From: Sphaerisporangium sp.
Lineage (GTDB): Bacteria; Actinomycetota; Actinomycetes; Streptosporangiales; Streptosporangiaceae
Reading direction: 5' to 3'
Assembly: GCA_025964675.1 (NCBI GenBank)
Contig: JAOPYI010000022.1
Coordinates: 1-47,396, forward strand
Length of the DNA stretch: 47,396 nucleotides
The notes beneath the pieces were generated by a model, which saw nothing but the letters and a program-made list of their open reading frames with translations, was not told where the DNA came from and did not search any database. The position numbers and the translations under genes were made by a program. Of this stretch, positions 1 through 8,111 are shown piece after piece. Each line of letters opens with the position of its first letter. Within the stretch, counting starts at the first letter, position 1.

Positions 1-74
1 GGTGGGCGCTACTGGGTTCGAACCAGTGACCCCTCGCTTGTAAGGCGAGTGCTCTACCGCTGAGCTAAGCGCCC
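1..74 (-). tRNA. tRNA-Val (anticodon UAC)
   Basis: The reverse strand folds into a complete cloverleaf. The 7-bp acceptor stem is GGGCGCT/AGCGCCC, the D arm is GCTC/GAGC, the anticodon stem is CTCGC/GCGAG with loop CTTACAA, the variable loop has 5 nt, and the T arm is ACTGG/CCAGT with loop TTCGAAC. Loop positions 34-36 are TAC, so it reads GTA (Val). The mature body is 3-74 (72 nt) with discriminator A. The next bases read CC, so the CCA end seems to be encoded and to run off the window edge. Confidence 0.97.
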
Positions 75-110
75 CGGACGCCCTTCGCGAGAGCGTGGAC
101 GGGCTACACC

Positions 111-1151
111 TTACGGTACCGAAGGCGACGTGAGCACATCGAGTGCCCAAGTGGCGCCCGCGTCGGGGATGCCGGCGGCTTGCCAGCCGAGCAGGGCGGC
201 ACCGAGCATGCCAGCGTTGACGCCCAGGGCTGCGCGACGCAGTGGAGGCGCCGCCCGGAACGTGAGTCTCGTTTGGAGACGTTCGGCCAGCGGTTCGAAC
301 AGCGCTGGGCCCGCTTCGGCGAGTCCTCCGCCGATGACGATCGATGACGGGTCCAGGAGGAGCGTGTATGACGCGAGGGCGATTGACAGCGCCTCCAGGG
401 CCTCGTCCCAGACGGCGGAGGCTTCCGGGTCCCCACGCATCGCCAGGGCCACTACGTCCTCGGCGGAGGTGGTAATGGTGGTGTCGAGAGGCGTCTCAAT
501 GCCGCCAGCGGTGACTGTGCCCCCAGTGGCAGGAGGCGGCAAGGTGCCGCCGCGCAGGGATGCCGTACGGCTGAGTCTCTCCCCGTAGCGGCGGCCGACC
601 GAGGTCGCCGAGGCGTAGACCTCCAGGCACCCGGTCGCGCCGCAGGCGCAGCGTTCGCCGTCCGGGTAGACGGGGATGTGGCCGATCTCGCCACCCCAGC
701 CGGAGGAACCGCCGTACGGCTCACCCGCGATGATGACGGCTCCAGCGATCCCGGTACCGATCGCGAGGAAAAGGAAGTCGGGCTCGGAGCGACCGGCGCC
801 GAGGACGCGCTCCGCCAGGCCCCCTGTACGTACGTCGTGGCCCAGCCGGACCGGCACCTCCAGCGAGGTGAAGTCGGTGGCGGGCACGTCCTTCCAGCCG
901 ATGTTGGACGAGTAGACGGCCGTGTCGGAGGTGACCAGCCCGGGTACGGCGAGGCCGACGCCGGACGGTGCGCCCGGGCCGGCCTCGGCCAGCTCGTCGA
1001 TGAAGGCCCGGATCGCCTCGACCACGCGCAGTGGGCCCTCGGCGCGGGGCGTCGGCCGCCGGTCGGTCAGCAGCACCTCGCCGGAGGAGCTGACGAGGCC
1101 GCCCTTCATCGAGGTGCCGCCTACGTCGAGAGCGATTACGTAGGTGTTCAT
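111..1151 (-). CDS. ROK-family sugar kinase (glucokinase-like)
   Basis: This 346-residue protein is a ROK-family kinase that phosphorylates a hexose or N-acetylhexosamine with ATP; the substrate cannot be told from sequence. The N-terminus carries the ATP-binding motif DVGGTSMKGG. A VGLAVPGLV segment follows, and mid-protein there is the ROK zinc signature GHIPVYP...CACGATGCLE (C-x-C-x4-C). A longer reading to 1349 is possible, but ATG 1151 begins exactly at the conserved domain and has GAGGA upstream. The longer N-terminus resembles no kinase. The protein lacks an N-terminal HTH, so it is an enzyme and not a NagC/XylR-type repressor. It stands alone with a 360-bp upstream gap. Confidence 0.9.
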   Translation of the reverse strand: MNTYVIALDVGGTSMKGGLVSSSGEVLLTDRRPTPRAEGPLRVVEAIRAFIDELAEAGPGAPSGVGLAVPGLVTSDTAVYSSNIGWKDVPATDFTSLEVPVRLGHDVRTGGLAERVLGAGRSEPDFLFLAIGTGIAGAVIIAGEPYGGSSGWGGEIGHIPVYPDGERCACGATGCLEVYASATSVGRRYGERLSRTASLRGGTLPPPATGGTVTAGGIETPLDTTITTSAEDVVALAMRGDPEASAVWDEALEALSIALASYTLLLDPSSIVIGGGLAEAGPALFEPLAERLQTRLTFRAAPPLRRAALGVNAGMLGAALLGWQAAGIPDAGATWALDVLTSPSVP

Positions 1152-1511
1152 CTGCGTGTCCTCGCTACGCGTGGCCGAACTCAAGTGGCCGGACTCGTGC
1201 ACCGAGTTCTTCCCCTCTTCCGCGATCTTCAGGCCGCCGAACTGTAACCCACTTGCCGCGAAGAGCGGTACAGCCCATGAACGTCCTGAGAGACCAAGCT
1301 GCGCATTCTCGCGCAGTTTTGCCCATTTGTGTGCATGAGTCAAAACCACTGGAACGGGACAAATGTAGCAACATGGCCCCCACCAGGCGCACGTCGAAGC
1401 GCGGTACGTTCCGGCTACCGAAGCGGCAGGGACCAGCGGACCTTCCAGATACCGAGACGGCGGGGACCGGCGCGACCGAAGCGGTACGTGCCGAGAATGG
1501 CCCGGAAGGAG
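1152..1511. other. 360-bp gene-free stretch upstream of the ROK kinase
   Basis: No convincing coding region is present. On the minus strand a TTGACT -35-like hexamer lies at 1338-1343, and an inverted repeat sits at 1299-1316 where a start site would fall. The right half (1395-1484) holds three direct copies of CGAAGCG (from 1395, 1419 and 1477), two of them near GGTACGT. Their role is unknown. Confidence 0.5.
1299..1316. promoter_or_regulatory. inverted repeat, candidate operator of the ROK kinase gene
   Basis: CTGCGC, a 6-nt spacer and GCGCAG form a perfect dyad. It lies about 22-39 bp downstream of a TTGACT hexamer on the minus strand and about 150 bp upstream of the kinase start. The symmetry is seen directly; its function as a repressor site is inferred. 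Confidence 0.35.
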
Positions 1512-1868
1512 TCAGGAGCCCGGGTGTCTGCCGAGCACGCGGTTGAGGGCGGCTTCGACCTCCTCCGACAGGCCGGGAGCCCGTTCCGACAGGCCATGCG
1601 CCCCTGCGCTCACCAGTGACGGCCCGGACTCAGCCGATTGCGCCAGCCGTACCGAACCGCACGACCGGCATTCCACCTCGCCCAGCCTGCAGATCAGCAT
1701 GGTGGAGCCACAGGCTCCACAGTGATCGAGATCTAGGTCGTGCTCCCGCTGGCAGGCCGGGCAGATGAGCACCTGTGACTGGCGACGCACCCCGCGCCGC
1801 CATGGGCTGGCTCCACGCACCGGGTCCGTCTGCCGGACCCCGCACCGATAGCAGGGCATCGTCGCCAC
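1512..1868 (-). CDS. zinc-ribbon protein of unknown function
   Basis: This 118-residue protein has four CxxC pairs: CYRC near the N-terminus, then CPAC, CGAC and CRSC by about residue 72. That is enough to bind two zinc ions in rubredoxin or zinc-ribbon knuckles. The C-terminal 40 residues have no cysteine and look helical. It starts at GTG 1868 (GTG GCG ACG ATG); ATG 1859 is an equally good in-frame alternative, since GAAGG precedes both. It sits 39 bp downstream of the peroxiredoxin gene on the same strand and may be cotranscribed. Nucleic-acid binding is possible but not shown. Confidence 0.7.
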   Translation of the reverse strand: MATMPCYRCGVRQTDPVRGASPWRRGVRRQSQVLICPACQREHDLDLDHCGACGSTMLICRLGEVECRSCGSVRLAQSAESGPSLVSAGAHGLSERAPGLSEEVEAALNRVLGRHPGS

Positions 1869-1907
1869 CGCCTTCGTCTTCGCCAGGTCATCGCCCGGCG
1901 CCCATCA

Positions 1908-2366
1908 CTAAGAGATTTCAGCGAGCACCTGGTGGTACTCGGAGATGTCGCGCGCCGAGGAAATAGGGTTCACGGCCTTCCAGCGAACCATTCCCTCGCC
2001 GTCGATGACGAAAGTGCCGCGCAGCGCGAGACCCTTCCTGTCATCGAAGACACCGTACGCCTGGGCTACGTCGCCGTGCGGCCAGAAGTCGGAGAGCAGC
2101 GGAAACGTGAAGCCCTCTTTGTCGGCCCACGCCCGGTGGGTGAACACCGAGTCGACGGACACCGTCAGCACCTGGACGTCGTCGGGGGCCGAGGCCTCGA
2201 ACTCGTCGCGGATCGCGCAGAGCTCGCCGTGGCAGATCCCGCTGAAGGCGAGCGGGTAGAACACGAGCAACACTCGCTTGCCTCGGAGATCGGACAGCCG
2301 CACCGGCGTGCCGTGCTGGTCCTTCAACTCGAAGTCCGGGGCCTTGTCGCCCACCTCGACAGCCAT
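1908..2366 (-). CDS. ahpE: AhpE-type peroxiredoxin
   Basis: This 152-residue thiol peroxidase reduces hydroperoxides in the cytosol. The peroxidatic cysteine is C45 in YPLAFSGIC, fitting the PxxxS/TxxC loop. The LLSDFWPHG stretch and the overall layout match the actinobacterial AhpE group (Rv2238c in M. tuberculosis). A second cysteine, C50, lies five residues on, the spacing of the peroxidatic/resolving pair in BCP/PrxQ proteins. A 2-Cys mechanism is therefore possible. ATG 2366 is chosen because AAAGGA lies 6 nt upstream and the family begins here; the frame is open further upstream. DUF3052 lies upstream on the same strand, separated by a strong hairpin. Confidence 0.92.
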   Translation of the reverse strand: MAVEVGDKAPDFELKDQHGTPVRLSDLRGKRVLLVFYPLAFSGICHGELCAIRDEFEASAPDDVQVLTVSVDSVFTHRAWADKEGFTFPLLSDFWPHGDVAQAYGVFDDRKGLALRGTFVIDGEGMVRWKAVNPISSARDISEYHQVLAEIS

Positions 2367-2428
2367 GCCGGTCCTTTCCCCATAGAAGATATCGAGATGT
2401 TGAACAGATGACCGCGGGCGCACATCAT

Positions 2429-2462
2429 CCTGCCGTACGGCCTGTGTCAGCCGTACGGCAGG
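2429..2462 (-). terminator. hairpin between the DUF3052 gene and ahpE
   Basis: The arms CTGCCGTACGGC and GCCGTACGGCAG are perfect, with an 8-nt loop and one extra C-G pair outside, giving a 13-bp stem. It starts 20 bp past the DUF3052 stop and 63 bp before the ahpE start. There is no T-tract on the minus strand, so it may be a T-less actinobacterial terminator or a processing hairpin. Confidence 0.6.
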
Positions 2463-2481
2463 GGAAGCGAATCGAAGAGCT

Positions 2482-2910
2482 CTAGCGGCGTCCCTTGGGA
2501 GTGACGAGCCGCGTACCCGACCAATCACGGGCCGCGCTGACGCTGCTGGTCTGGGAGAGGCCTGCCGTGGTGGCGTCCTCCCCGATGTCGCTGGGCTCGA
2601 CGTGACCTTCCCGTCCCACCTTGGGAGTCAGCAGCCAGATCTGACCGCCGTCGGCCAGCCCGGCCATCGCATCGCTCAAGGCGTCGAACAGGTCTCCGTC
2701 CCCATCGCGCCACCACAGCAGCACGACGTCGATGACCTCTTCGGAGTCCTCATCGACCAGTTCGTTGCCGGTCAGCTCCTCGATCGACTGGCGAAGCTCC
2801 TCATCGGAGTCCTCGTCCCAGCCGATCTCCTGCACCACCTGACCCGGCTTCAGACCGAGTCGCTCGGCCAGGCCGCGCTCGCCCTGCGCCTGACCCGCGG
2901 TCGCGCTCAC
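2482..2910 (-). CDS. DUF3052 family protein
   Basis: This acidic 142-residue protein is recognised as DUF3052 (Rv2239c-like). Its layout is a short disordered N-terminus, the conserved LGLKPGQVVQEIGWDED segment, a strongly acidic stretch (SDEELRQSIEEL) and a core with WWRDGDGDLFDALSDAM and IWLLTPKVG. No catalytic motif is visible and the function is unknown. GTG 2910 is supported by AGGAGGG 7 nt upstream. In mycobacteria the gene also neighbours ahpE and aceE, so the adjacency is conserved. Confidence 0.88.
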   Translation of the reverse strand: MSATAGQAQGERGLAERLGLKPGQVVQEIGWDEDSDEELRQSIEELTGNELVDEDSEEVIDVVLLWWRDGDGDLFDALSDAMAGLADGGQIWLLTPKVGREGHVEPSDIGEDATTAGLSQTSSVSAARDWSGTRLVTPKGRR

Positions 2911-3044
2911 GTTTATCCCTCCTGCTTGGATGGCCCCGCCCTATGCGGTTTACCGGCCCCTGCGAGGCCGCTTCGGCACAGTCCACACGCTGTGACCCAT
3001 CGTCGTCAACGGTCGCCACGACCGGTGACCCGCACCGTTACCTG

Positions 3045-3452
3045 CTAGTCCGACAAAAACGACAAACGAACACGCCGTTCCAAGTTGTCGACGTTGAGGT
3101 CGACGATAGCGACTGACTGCCATGTCCCCAGCGCCAGCCGACCGTCGATCACCGGAACCGTGGCGTGCGGCGGGATGAATGCCGGCATCACATGTGACCT
3201 GCCATGACCGCGTGAGCCGTGGGCATGCCGCCATCGCTCGTCGGCCGGCAGCAGGTCACTCAGCAGGCTGAGGAGGTCTTCGTCGCTGCCGGCGCCTAGC
3301 TCCAGCAACGCCACCCCCGCCGTCGCGTGTGGGATGAACACATTCAGTAGCCCATCTCCTCCACACGACCGCGCGAACTCCTCGCACTGCCGGGTGATGT
3401 CGTGCACCCGTTCCCTGGTCCCTGTGCTCACCTCGAACGTCTGAGATTTCAC
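3045..3452 (-). CDS. YjbQ family protein (UPF0047)
   Basis: This 135-residue YjbQ-family protein has the conserved core segments NVFIPHATAGVALLE, RWRHAHGSRGHGRSHVMPAF and LGTWQSVAIVDLN. The clustered histidines are the family's likely metal or active-site residues. Some members have weak thiamine-phosphate synthase activity, but the physiological role is unsettled. The start is GTG 3452, only 10 bp after the DUF1918 stop. No Shine-Dalgarno sequence is present. Instead TAAGAT lies 7 nt upstream, so the gene may have its own leaderless transcript or be read through from DUF1918. Confidence 0.88.
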   Translation of the reverse strand: MKSQTFEVSTGTRERVHDITRQCEEFARSCGGDGLLNVFIPHATAGVALLELGAGSDEDLLSLLSDLLPADERWRHAHGSRGHGRSHVMPAFIPPHATVPVIDGRLALGTWQSVAIVDLNVDNLERRVRLSFLSD

Positions 3453-3459
3453 CTAACGG

Positions 3460-3465
3460 ATCTTA
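3460..3465 (-). promoter_or_regulatory. candidate -10 box for a leaderless yjbQ mRNA
   Basis: TAAGAT on the minus strand is followed by 7 nt and then the GTG start of the YjbQ gene. The first three bases are also the TAA stop of the upstream DUF1918 gene. No clear -35 hexamer is seen. Confidence 0.4.
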
Positions 3466-3657
3466 TGATCCCCGCTGAACTGGGACGACAATCGCATCCG
3501 GACCCGGAAAGACCAATCCGGTGTGTCCGTCGTCGAAGTGAACGACGTAGGGCGGGCAACCGTTGGGTCCCCGTACCTCGGTGATCACGCCTGGCCGATC
3601 CCTGTCACCCACCGTCGTTCCGTGGACGAGGAGCCGGTCGCCTATGGTCGCGTACAC
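3463..3657 (-). CDS. DUF1918 domain protein
   Basis: This 64-residue protein is recognised as DUF1918, a small SH3-like domain common in actinomycetes. Seen segments are YATIGDRLLVHG, the basic/acidic GDRDRPGVITEVRG turn and PPYVVHFDDGHTGLVFPG. The frame is open to 3759, but GTG 3657 has a textbook AAGGAGG 8 nt upstream and matches the family start. Binding of a ligand or nucleic acid is only inferred from the fold. It is divergent from the sensor kinase gene and 10 bp upstream of yjbQ. Confidence 0.85.
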   Translation of the reverse strand: MYATIGDRLLVHGTTVGDRDRPGVITEVRGPNGCPPYVVHFDDGHTGLVFPGPDAIVVPVQRGS

Positions 3658-3767
3658 GTCGATGCCTCCTTCTTCAGGGTCCCTTCCAGGGTCGTACGGG
3701 TCGCGCCGGATCGAAAGAGGAGGAGGTCCTCCCCCGGCGGAGGGAGGGGAAAACAACACCGAAACGT

Positions 3768-3773
3768 TACTCT
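3768..3773 (+). promoter_or_regulatory. candidate -10 box for a leaderless sensor kinase mRNA
   Basis: TACTCT is followed by 6 nt and then the ATG of the kinase gene, with no Shine-Dalgarno sequence in between. The G-rich stretch upstream (3720-3750) gives no recognisable -35 hexamer. Confidence 0.35.
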
Positions 3774-3779
3774 GCGAAG

Positions 3780-5501
3780 ATGTGGCGCTTCGGGCTCCGG
3801 ACGCGGACGGCGGCTTCCTACGTACTGGTCACCGTGGCGGCCGTGCTGATCGTCGAAGGGATACTCCTGGGCTTCGTGATCTCCACGGCGAGCGGGTCGG
3901 ATCTCAACGGCCGCCTTCAGAGCCAGGCCGACAAGGACGCGAAGATCATGAGCGCGACCATGACCACCATGTACACGCGCTGGCCGCAGATCGATCAGGC
4001 CACCCTGCTCCTCACGGCGATGAAGGCTTCCTCCAGCGACACCGGCTTCGGAGGATCCGCGCGCGGCGGGGCGCAAGATGTGCCGCTCACGATCACCAAG
4101 AGTGAGGTGGTCGACGTTCCGGTGGAAGTCCTGATCGACTCCAGCGGGCGGATCATCACAAGCACGGCCTACGGTTCCTATCCTCCCGGGTCGCAGCTGA
4201 AGGTCGGTCTGCCCTCGGGGATCCAGGGCACCGGAGGGAAAGGTATGACGCCGGCGGGCTTCGCCGTGTATTGGATCAGCCCGATCCTCGCCCCCACGGC
4301 GTACATCCTCCCGGCCGTCAAGGGCACCCGGTCACGAGTCGATCCGATCGCTCCCAAACAGCATCCACAGGCGACCCAGGGAGTGAAGGGCCTCAAGGAC
4401 TCAAGCATGGAGAAGAGCGGCACCACTTCGCCGGGTGCGGACCTCGGCCAGGGCACTCCTGTGAAGGAGACTCCGCAACCGGCTGGGGAGTCGAGCCCGG
4501 CCGGCAAGGGACTGCAGACGGTCGGATACATCTTCGTCCAAGCGCCGACCGACCTCCAGAGCACCACTTCGTTGAAGGACTCCGTCCTCCCGCTGCTCGC
4601 CCCCGGTGCCCTCGTGCTCGCATTGGTGGTCCCGGTGGGGGTGGTGTTCGGGATGCTGAGCACGCGACGGCTGATCAGCCGCATCAGCCGGCTAGCGGAG
4701 GTCACCACGGCGGTCGCCAAGGGAGACTTCGAGCCCCGGGTGACCGTGTCAGGCGGCGACGAGGTCAGCCGCCTCGAGGACGGCTTCAACCGGATGACCG
4801 AGCAGCTCGGGGCCGCCGTGGAGAAGGATCGGCTGTCCGCTCGGGCCGATGCCCGGCAGGCCGAGCGTTCCCGGATCGCCCGCGAGCTGCACGACTCCAT
4901 CTCGCAGGACCTGTTCTCCCTGAGCCTGCTTGCCGCGGGCATGCGCAGGGCCGCGCCGGAAACGCTCAGGCACGAGGCCGAGACCATGGAACGGACGGCC
5001 GCGCGGACGATGCGGGAGATGCAGGCGCTCCTGCTGGAGCTCCGGCCCGTGGCGCTGGAGAACGCCGGGCTGATCCCGGCGCTGGAGGAGCTGTGCCTGG
5101 CGTACGAGGCCCGTCTCGGCATCACGGTGCGCACCACGCTCGACGACGTGCCGCTGGCGCCCCCGGCCGAGCATGCCGTGCTTCGCCTCACCCAGGAGGC
5201 TCTGGGTAACGCGATCAAGCACGCCCAACCGGAGGTCATCGACGTACGGCTGCGCCGTGTCGGCCAGGAGATCGAGATCCGTATCGCGGACGACGGCCCG
5301 GGTTTCGACCCGTCCTGCGCGCCGCTGAGTCATGGAATGGGGCTCAGGCTCATGCGTGAGCGGGTGGAGGAGCTGGGAGGCCGCTTCTCCCTCGAGAGCG
5401 AGCCCGGCGGCGGCACGATCGTGACCGCGTCGCTCCCCGTGGCGCCGGGGGCCGGCATCCCGGCTCAGGAGGCCTCGTGCTCCTTGGAGGCCGCGACGTG
5501 A
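3780..5501 (+). CDS. NarL-family sensor histidine kinase
   Basis: This 573-residue membrane kinase senses an extracytoplasmic signal and phosphorylates the response regulator encoded next. TM1 is at about 11-33. A roughly 235-residue external sensor region follows, whose last third is rich in Pro, Ser, Thr and Gly. TM2 is at about 270-292, then a HAMP domain to about 348. The HisKA_3 box RSRIARELHDSISQDLF has phospho-acceptor His371. The HATPase domain shows the N-box TQEALGNAIKHA, G1 IADDGPGFD and GMGLRLMRERVEELGG. The stop overlaps the regulator start by 4 bp (GTGA). The two genes converge on a MacAB-like efflux operon, a likely target. Confidence 0.94.
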   Translation: MWRFGLRTRTAASYVLVTVAAVLIVEGILLGFVISTASGSDLNGRLQSQADKDAKIMSATMTTMYTRWPQIDQATLLLTAMKASSSDTGFGGSARGGAQDVPLTITKSEVVDVPVEVLIDSSGRIITSTAYGSYPPGSQLKVGLPSGIQGTGGKGMTPAGFAVYWISPILAPTAYILPAVKGTRSRVDPIAPKQHPQATQGVKGLKDSSMEKSGTTSPGADLGQGTPVKETPQPAGESSPAGKGLQTVGYIFVQAPTDLQSTTSLKDSVLPLLAPGALVLALVVPVGVVFGMLSTRRLISRISRLAEVTTAVAKGDFEPRVTVSGGDEVSRLEDGFNRMTEQLGAAVEKDRLSARADARQAERSRIARELHDSISQDLFSLSLLAAGMRRAAPETLRHEAETMERTAARTMREMQALLLELRPVALENAGLIPALEELCLAYEARLGITVRTTLDDVPLAPPAEHAVLRLTQEALGNAIKHAQPEVIDVRLRRVGQEIEIRIADDGPGFDPSCAPLSHGMGLRLMRERVEELGGRFSLESEPGGGTIVTASLPVAPGAGIPAQEASCSLEAAT

Positions 5502-6166
5502 TCCGCGTCCTCATCGTCGACGACCACGAGGTCGTACGGCAGGGCCTGCGTTTCGTCCTCGACCAGGAGGATGGCATCGAGGTCGTCGGGGAGTGCGCGA
5601 ACGGCGCCCAGGCACTCGCGACCGTACGGGCGGTGCGGCCGGCCGTCATGCTGCTCGACATGGTCATGCCGGGCATGGACGGCCTCGACGTGCTACGAGC
5701 GCTCGGCCCTGACCGGCCCGCCGTGATCGTGCTGACCTCCTTCCAGGAGGACGAGCGGGTCGTCGCGGCCGTGCGCCTCGGCGCGCTGTCCTACCTGCCC
5801 AAGACCACGGCGGTGGACCGGGTGGTCGACGCCGTACGGGCCGCCGCGCGCGGGGGCAGCGTCCTGGAGCCGGGCATCGCGGCGCTGCTGGTGCGCCAGG
5901 TGCGCCACGGCGAGCGGCGCGGCCCGCTGGACTCGCTCACCCCCCGGGAGCGTGAGGTGCTGACCGCGCTGGCGAGGGGCCGTTCCAACGGCGAGATCGC
6001 CCTTTCGCTGTCGCTGGGGAAGGAGACGGTGAAGACCCACGTGTCGAGCATCCTCGCGAAGCTCGGCGTCGTCGACCGCACCCAGGCGGCCATCGTCGGC
6101 CTGCAACAGGGCCTCGTTCCGCTGGGGGAGGCACTGGAGGCCGACGGCGGTCCGCCGGGCCGCTAG
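5498..6166 (+). CDS. NarL/LuxR-family response regulator
   Basis: This 222-residue regulator has a receiver domain with acidic residues VDDHE near the N-terminus and phospho-acceptor Asp54 in LLDMVMPGMDG. The C-terminal LuxR-type HTH runs from about 146 to 210 (LTPREREVLTALARGRSN...VKTHVSSILAKLG). GTG 5498 is chosen because GGAGG lies 7 nt upstream and the receiver starts with IRVLIVDD. The in-frame GTG at 5477 would add seven residues. Its start overlaps the kinase stop, which implies translational coupling. It ends 5 bp from the end of the convergent permease gene. Confidence 0.94.
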   Translation: MIRVLIVDDHEVVRQGLRFVLDQEDGIEVVGECANGAQALATVRAVRPAVMLLDMVMPGMDGLDVLRALGPDRPAVIVLTSFQEDERVVAAVRLGALSYLPKTTAVDRVVDAVRAAARGGSVLEPGIAALLVRQVRHGERRGPLDSLTPREREVLTALARGRSNGEIALSLSLGKETVKTHVSSILAKLGVVDRTQAAIVGLQQGLVPLGEALEADGGPPGR

Positions 6167-6171
6167 GTGGG

Positions 6172-7383
6172 TCAGACCGTGCGGAGGGCTTCGGTGGGGG
6201 GCAGCCGCGCGGCTCGCAGGGCCGGGTAGAGGCCCGCCAGCGCTCCGACGACCACGGCGACCGCGAACCCGCCCCACAGCCCCTCCGGCGGGATCAGCAC
6301 CGTCCAGCCCCTGGCGCGCGCCAGTGCGAGCGTGACCGCGCAGCCGATGAGCACTCCCCCGGCACCGCCGAAGGCCGCCAGCACGAGGGACTCGGTGAGG
6401 AACTGCCCGGCCACGTGCCGCTTGGTCGCCCCGAGCGCACGGCGCAGGCCGATCTCGCCACGGCGCTCGAGCACCGATATGACCATGATGTTCCCGATGC
6501 CGATCCCGCCGACGAGCAGTGCGATGGCCCCGAGGCCGAGGAACAGCGTGGCGGCCGACTCGGCCACCGCCACCCGGGCGGTGAGGGCGTCCGAGGGGCG
6601 GGCCACGCTCACCTGGTCGGGGTGGGCTGGGTTGGTGGTGAGCCCGAGTACGCCCGCCACGGCCTCCACCTGCTCCTGCTGCGCCCGTACGTACAACCGG
6701 CTGGGGTGGCCGTCGTAGCCGAGCAGCTTCCGCGCCACCGGGAAGCCGACCAGCGCCGACCGGTCGATCTCCGGCGCCAGGACCAGGGGGTCCAGGATGC
6801 CGGACACGGTGAACCAGTGACCGCCGATCCAGACGCGTGTAGCCGCGTCGACCCGGGCGATCCCGAGCGTCTGCGCCGCCTGGTAGCCGAGCACGGCCAC
6901 CGGATAGCCCGCCGTGGCGGCGTCGAGGAAACGGCCCTGCCGCACCCTGCCGCCGAGCGTCGGCAGCAGCGCCGAGTCGCAGGCTCGTACGGCCAGGCCC
7001 CCGGTCTGGCCGACGGGCATCAGCTCGTTGCGGTAGACGTTCTGCGCGGTCAGCTGGGTGGTCGGGGCGACACCGGTGATCCCGGCGACTCGGCGGATCA
7101 TCCGCGTCGCGTCGACGGGCAGCGTGGCCTCCGCTCCTCCGAGATCCTTGCCGTTGGCCACCGTGAGCAGGTTGGTGCCGAGCCGGTCGAGCTGCTGGAG
7201 CAGCGAGGCCTGGCTGGAGCGGGTGACGCCGAGAACGGCGACGATGGCCGCGATGCCGATCGCGATGCCGAGGGCCGAGAGCACGGCACGCGGCCTCCGT
7301 GCCCGCAGCCCGAGCGTCCCGACGGGAAGCAGGTCCGCCGCCCGCAGCCGGCTGTACGGGACGCCGCCCGGGCTGTCCTTCAC
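6172..7383 (-). CDS. MacB/FtsX-type ABC transporter permease
   Basis: This 403-residue permease has the MacB architecture. One N-terminal helix ([20 protein letters not shown], about 33-55) precedes a large extracytoplasmic MacB-core domain (about 60-270). Three C-terminal helices form the FtsX domain, with the conserved cytoplasmic turn [19 protein letters not shown] and the ending [21 protein letters not shown] 7383 overlaps the ATPase stop by 4 bp. In this family the ATPase and permease act as mechanotransmitters that move substrates already outside the membrane, such as peptides, lipids or antibiotics. The cargo here is unknown. Confidence 0.93.
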   Translation of the reverse strand: MKDSPGGVPYSRLRAADLLPVGTLGLRARRPRAVLSALGIAIGIAAIVAVLGVTRSSQASLLQQLDRLGTNLLTVANGKDLGGAEATLPVDATRMIRRVAGITGVAPTTQLTAQNVYRNELMPVGQTGGLAVRACDSALLPTLGGRVRQGRFLDAATAGYPVAVLGYQAAQTLGIARVDAATRVWIGGHWFTVSGILDPLVLAPEIDRSALVGFPVARKLLGYDGHPSRLYVRAQQEQVEAVAGVLGLTTNPAHPDQVSVARPSDALTARVAVAESAATLFLGLGAIALLVGGIGIGNIMVISVLERRGEIGLRRALGATKRHVAGQFLTESLVLAAFGGAGGVLIGCAVTLALARARGWTVLIPPEGLWGGFAVAVVVGALAGLYPALRAARLPPTEALRTV

Positions 7384-8111
7384 CGGCGGGCCTTCTCGGC
7401 GTCGTGCGGCGTGGGGCCGCTAGCGCGGTACTCGCTGACGATCTTGCCGTCGCGGATCTCCACCCGGCGGGGGCAGGCGGCGGCGATCCCGGGATCATGG
7501 GTGACGATCATCAAAGTGGTCCCCTGTTCGTTGAGCTCCCGGAGAAGCGAGATGATCTCCGCCCCGTTGGCCGAGTCGAGGTTGCCCGTGGGCTCGTCGG
7601 CGAAGACGATGGACGGCCGCCCGACCAGGGCACGCGCGATGGCGACCCTCTGCCGCTCGCCGCCCGACAGCTTGGCCGACCGGTGTCCCATCCGGTGCCC
7701 GAGCCCGACCCTGGTCAGCGCGGCGCCGGCGAGGCGGCGGCGCTCGGCGGCGGGCACGCCGCGGTAGAGCAGCCCCGTGGCGACGTTCTCCAGCGCGGTC
7801 AGGCTGTCCAGCAGGAAGAACTGCTGGAAGACCACCCCGACGTGGTGGGCGCGCAATCCTGCCAGCCGCCGGTCGCCGTACCCCTCGACGGCGTGACCGG
7901 CGAGCCGTACGGAGCCGGACGTCGGACGGTCGAGCGCGGCCATGAGGTGGAGCAGGGTCGACTTCCCCGAGCCGGACGGCCCGAGCAGGGCCACCATCTC
8001 CCCGGCCTCCACGGCCAGCGAGACGCCCCGGACGGACTCGACCGGGGGCTCGCCTGGGTAGACCTTCCGTACCTCGCTGAGCTGCAGTACGGGACCGTCT
8101 GGACTCCTCAT
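7380..8111 (-). CDS. MacB/LolD-type ABC transporter ATP-binding protein
   Basis: This 243-residue ATPase has all ABC motifs: Walker [11 protein letters not shown]-loop VVFQQF, signature [15 protein letters not shown], Walker [15 protein letters not shown] and switch His in IVTHD. The EPTGNLDS sequence is typical of the MacB/LolD/FtsE group. ATG 8111 overlaps the adaptor stop by ATGA, and its own stop overlaps the permease start by GTGA. Adaptor, ATPase and permease are therefore made from one transcript. The frame stays open upstream, but that part is a shadow of the adaptor gene. Confidence 0.95.
   Translation of the reverse strand: MRSPDGPVLQLSEVRKVYPGEPPVESVRGVSLAVEAGEMVALLGPSGSGKSTLLHLMAALDRPTSGSVRLAGHAVEGYGDRRLAGLRAHHVGVVFQQFFLLDSLTALENVATGLLYRGVPAAERRRLAGAALTRVGLGHRMGHRSAKLSGGERQRVAIARALVGRPSIVFADEPTGNLDSANGAEIISLLRELNEQGTTLMIVTHDPGIAAACPRRVEIRDGKIVSEYRASGPTPHDAEKARR

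Noticed and set aside
1395-1484. Triplicated CGAAGCG as a small repeat array
   Set aside because: Spacing is irregular (24 and 58 bp) and copies are short; noted only in the gene-free entry.
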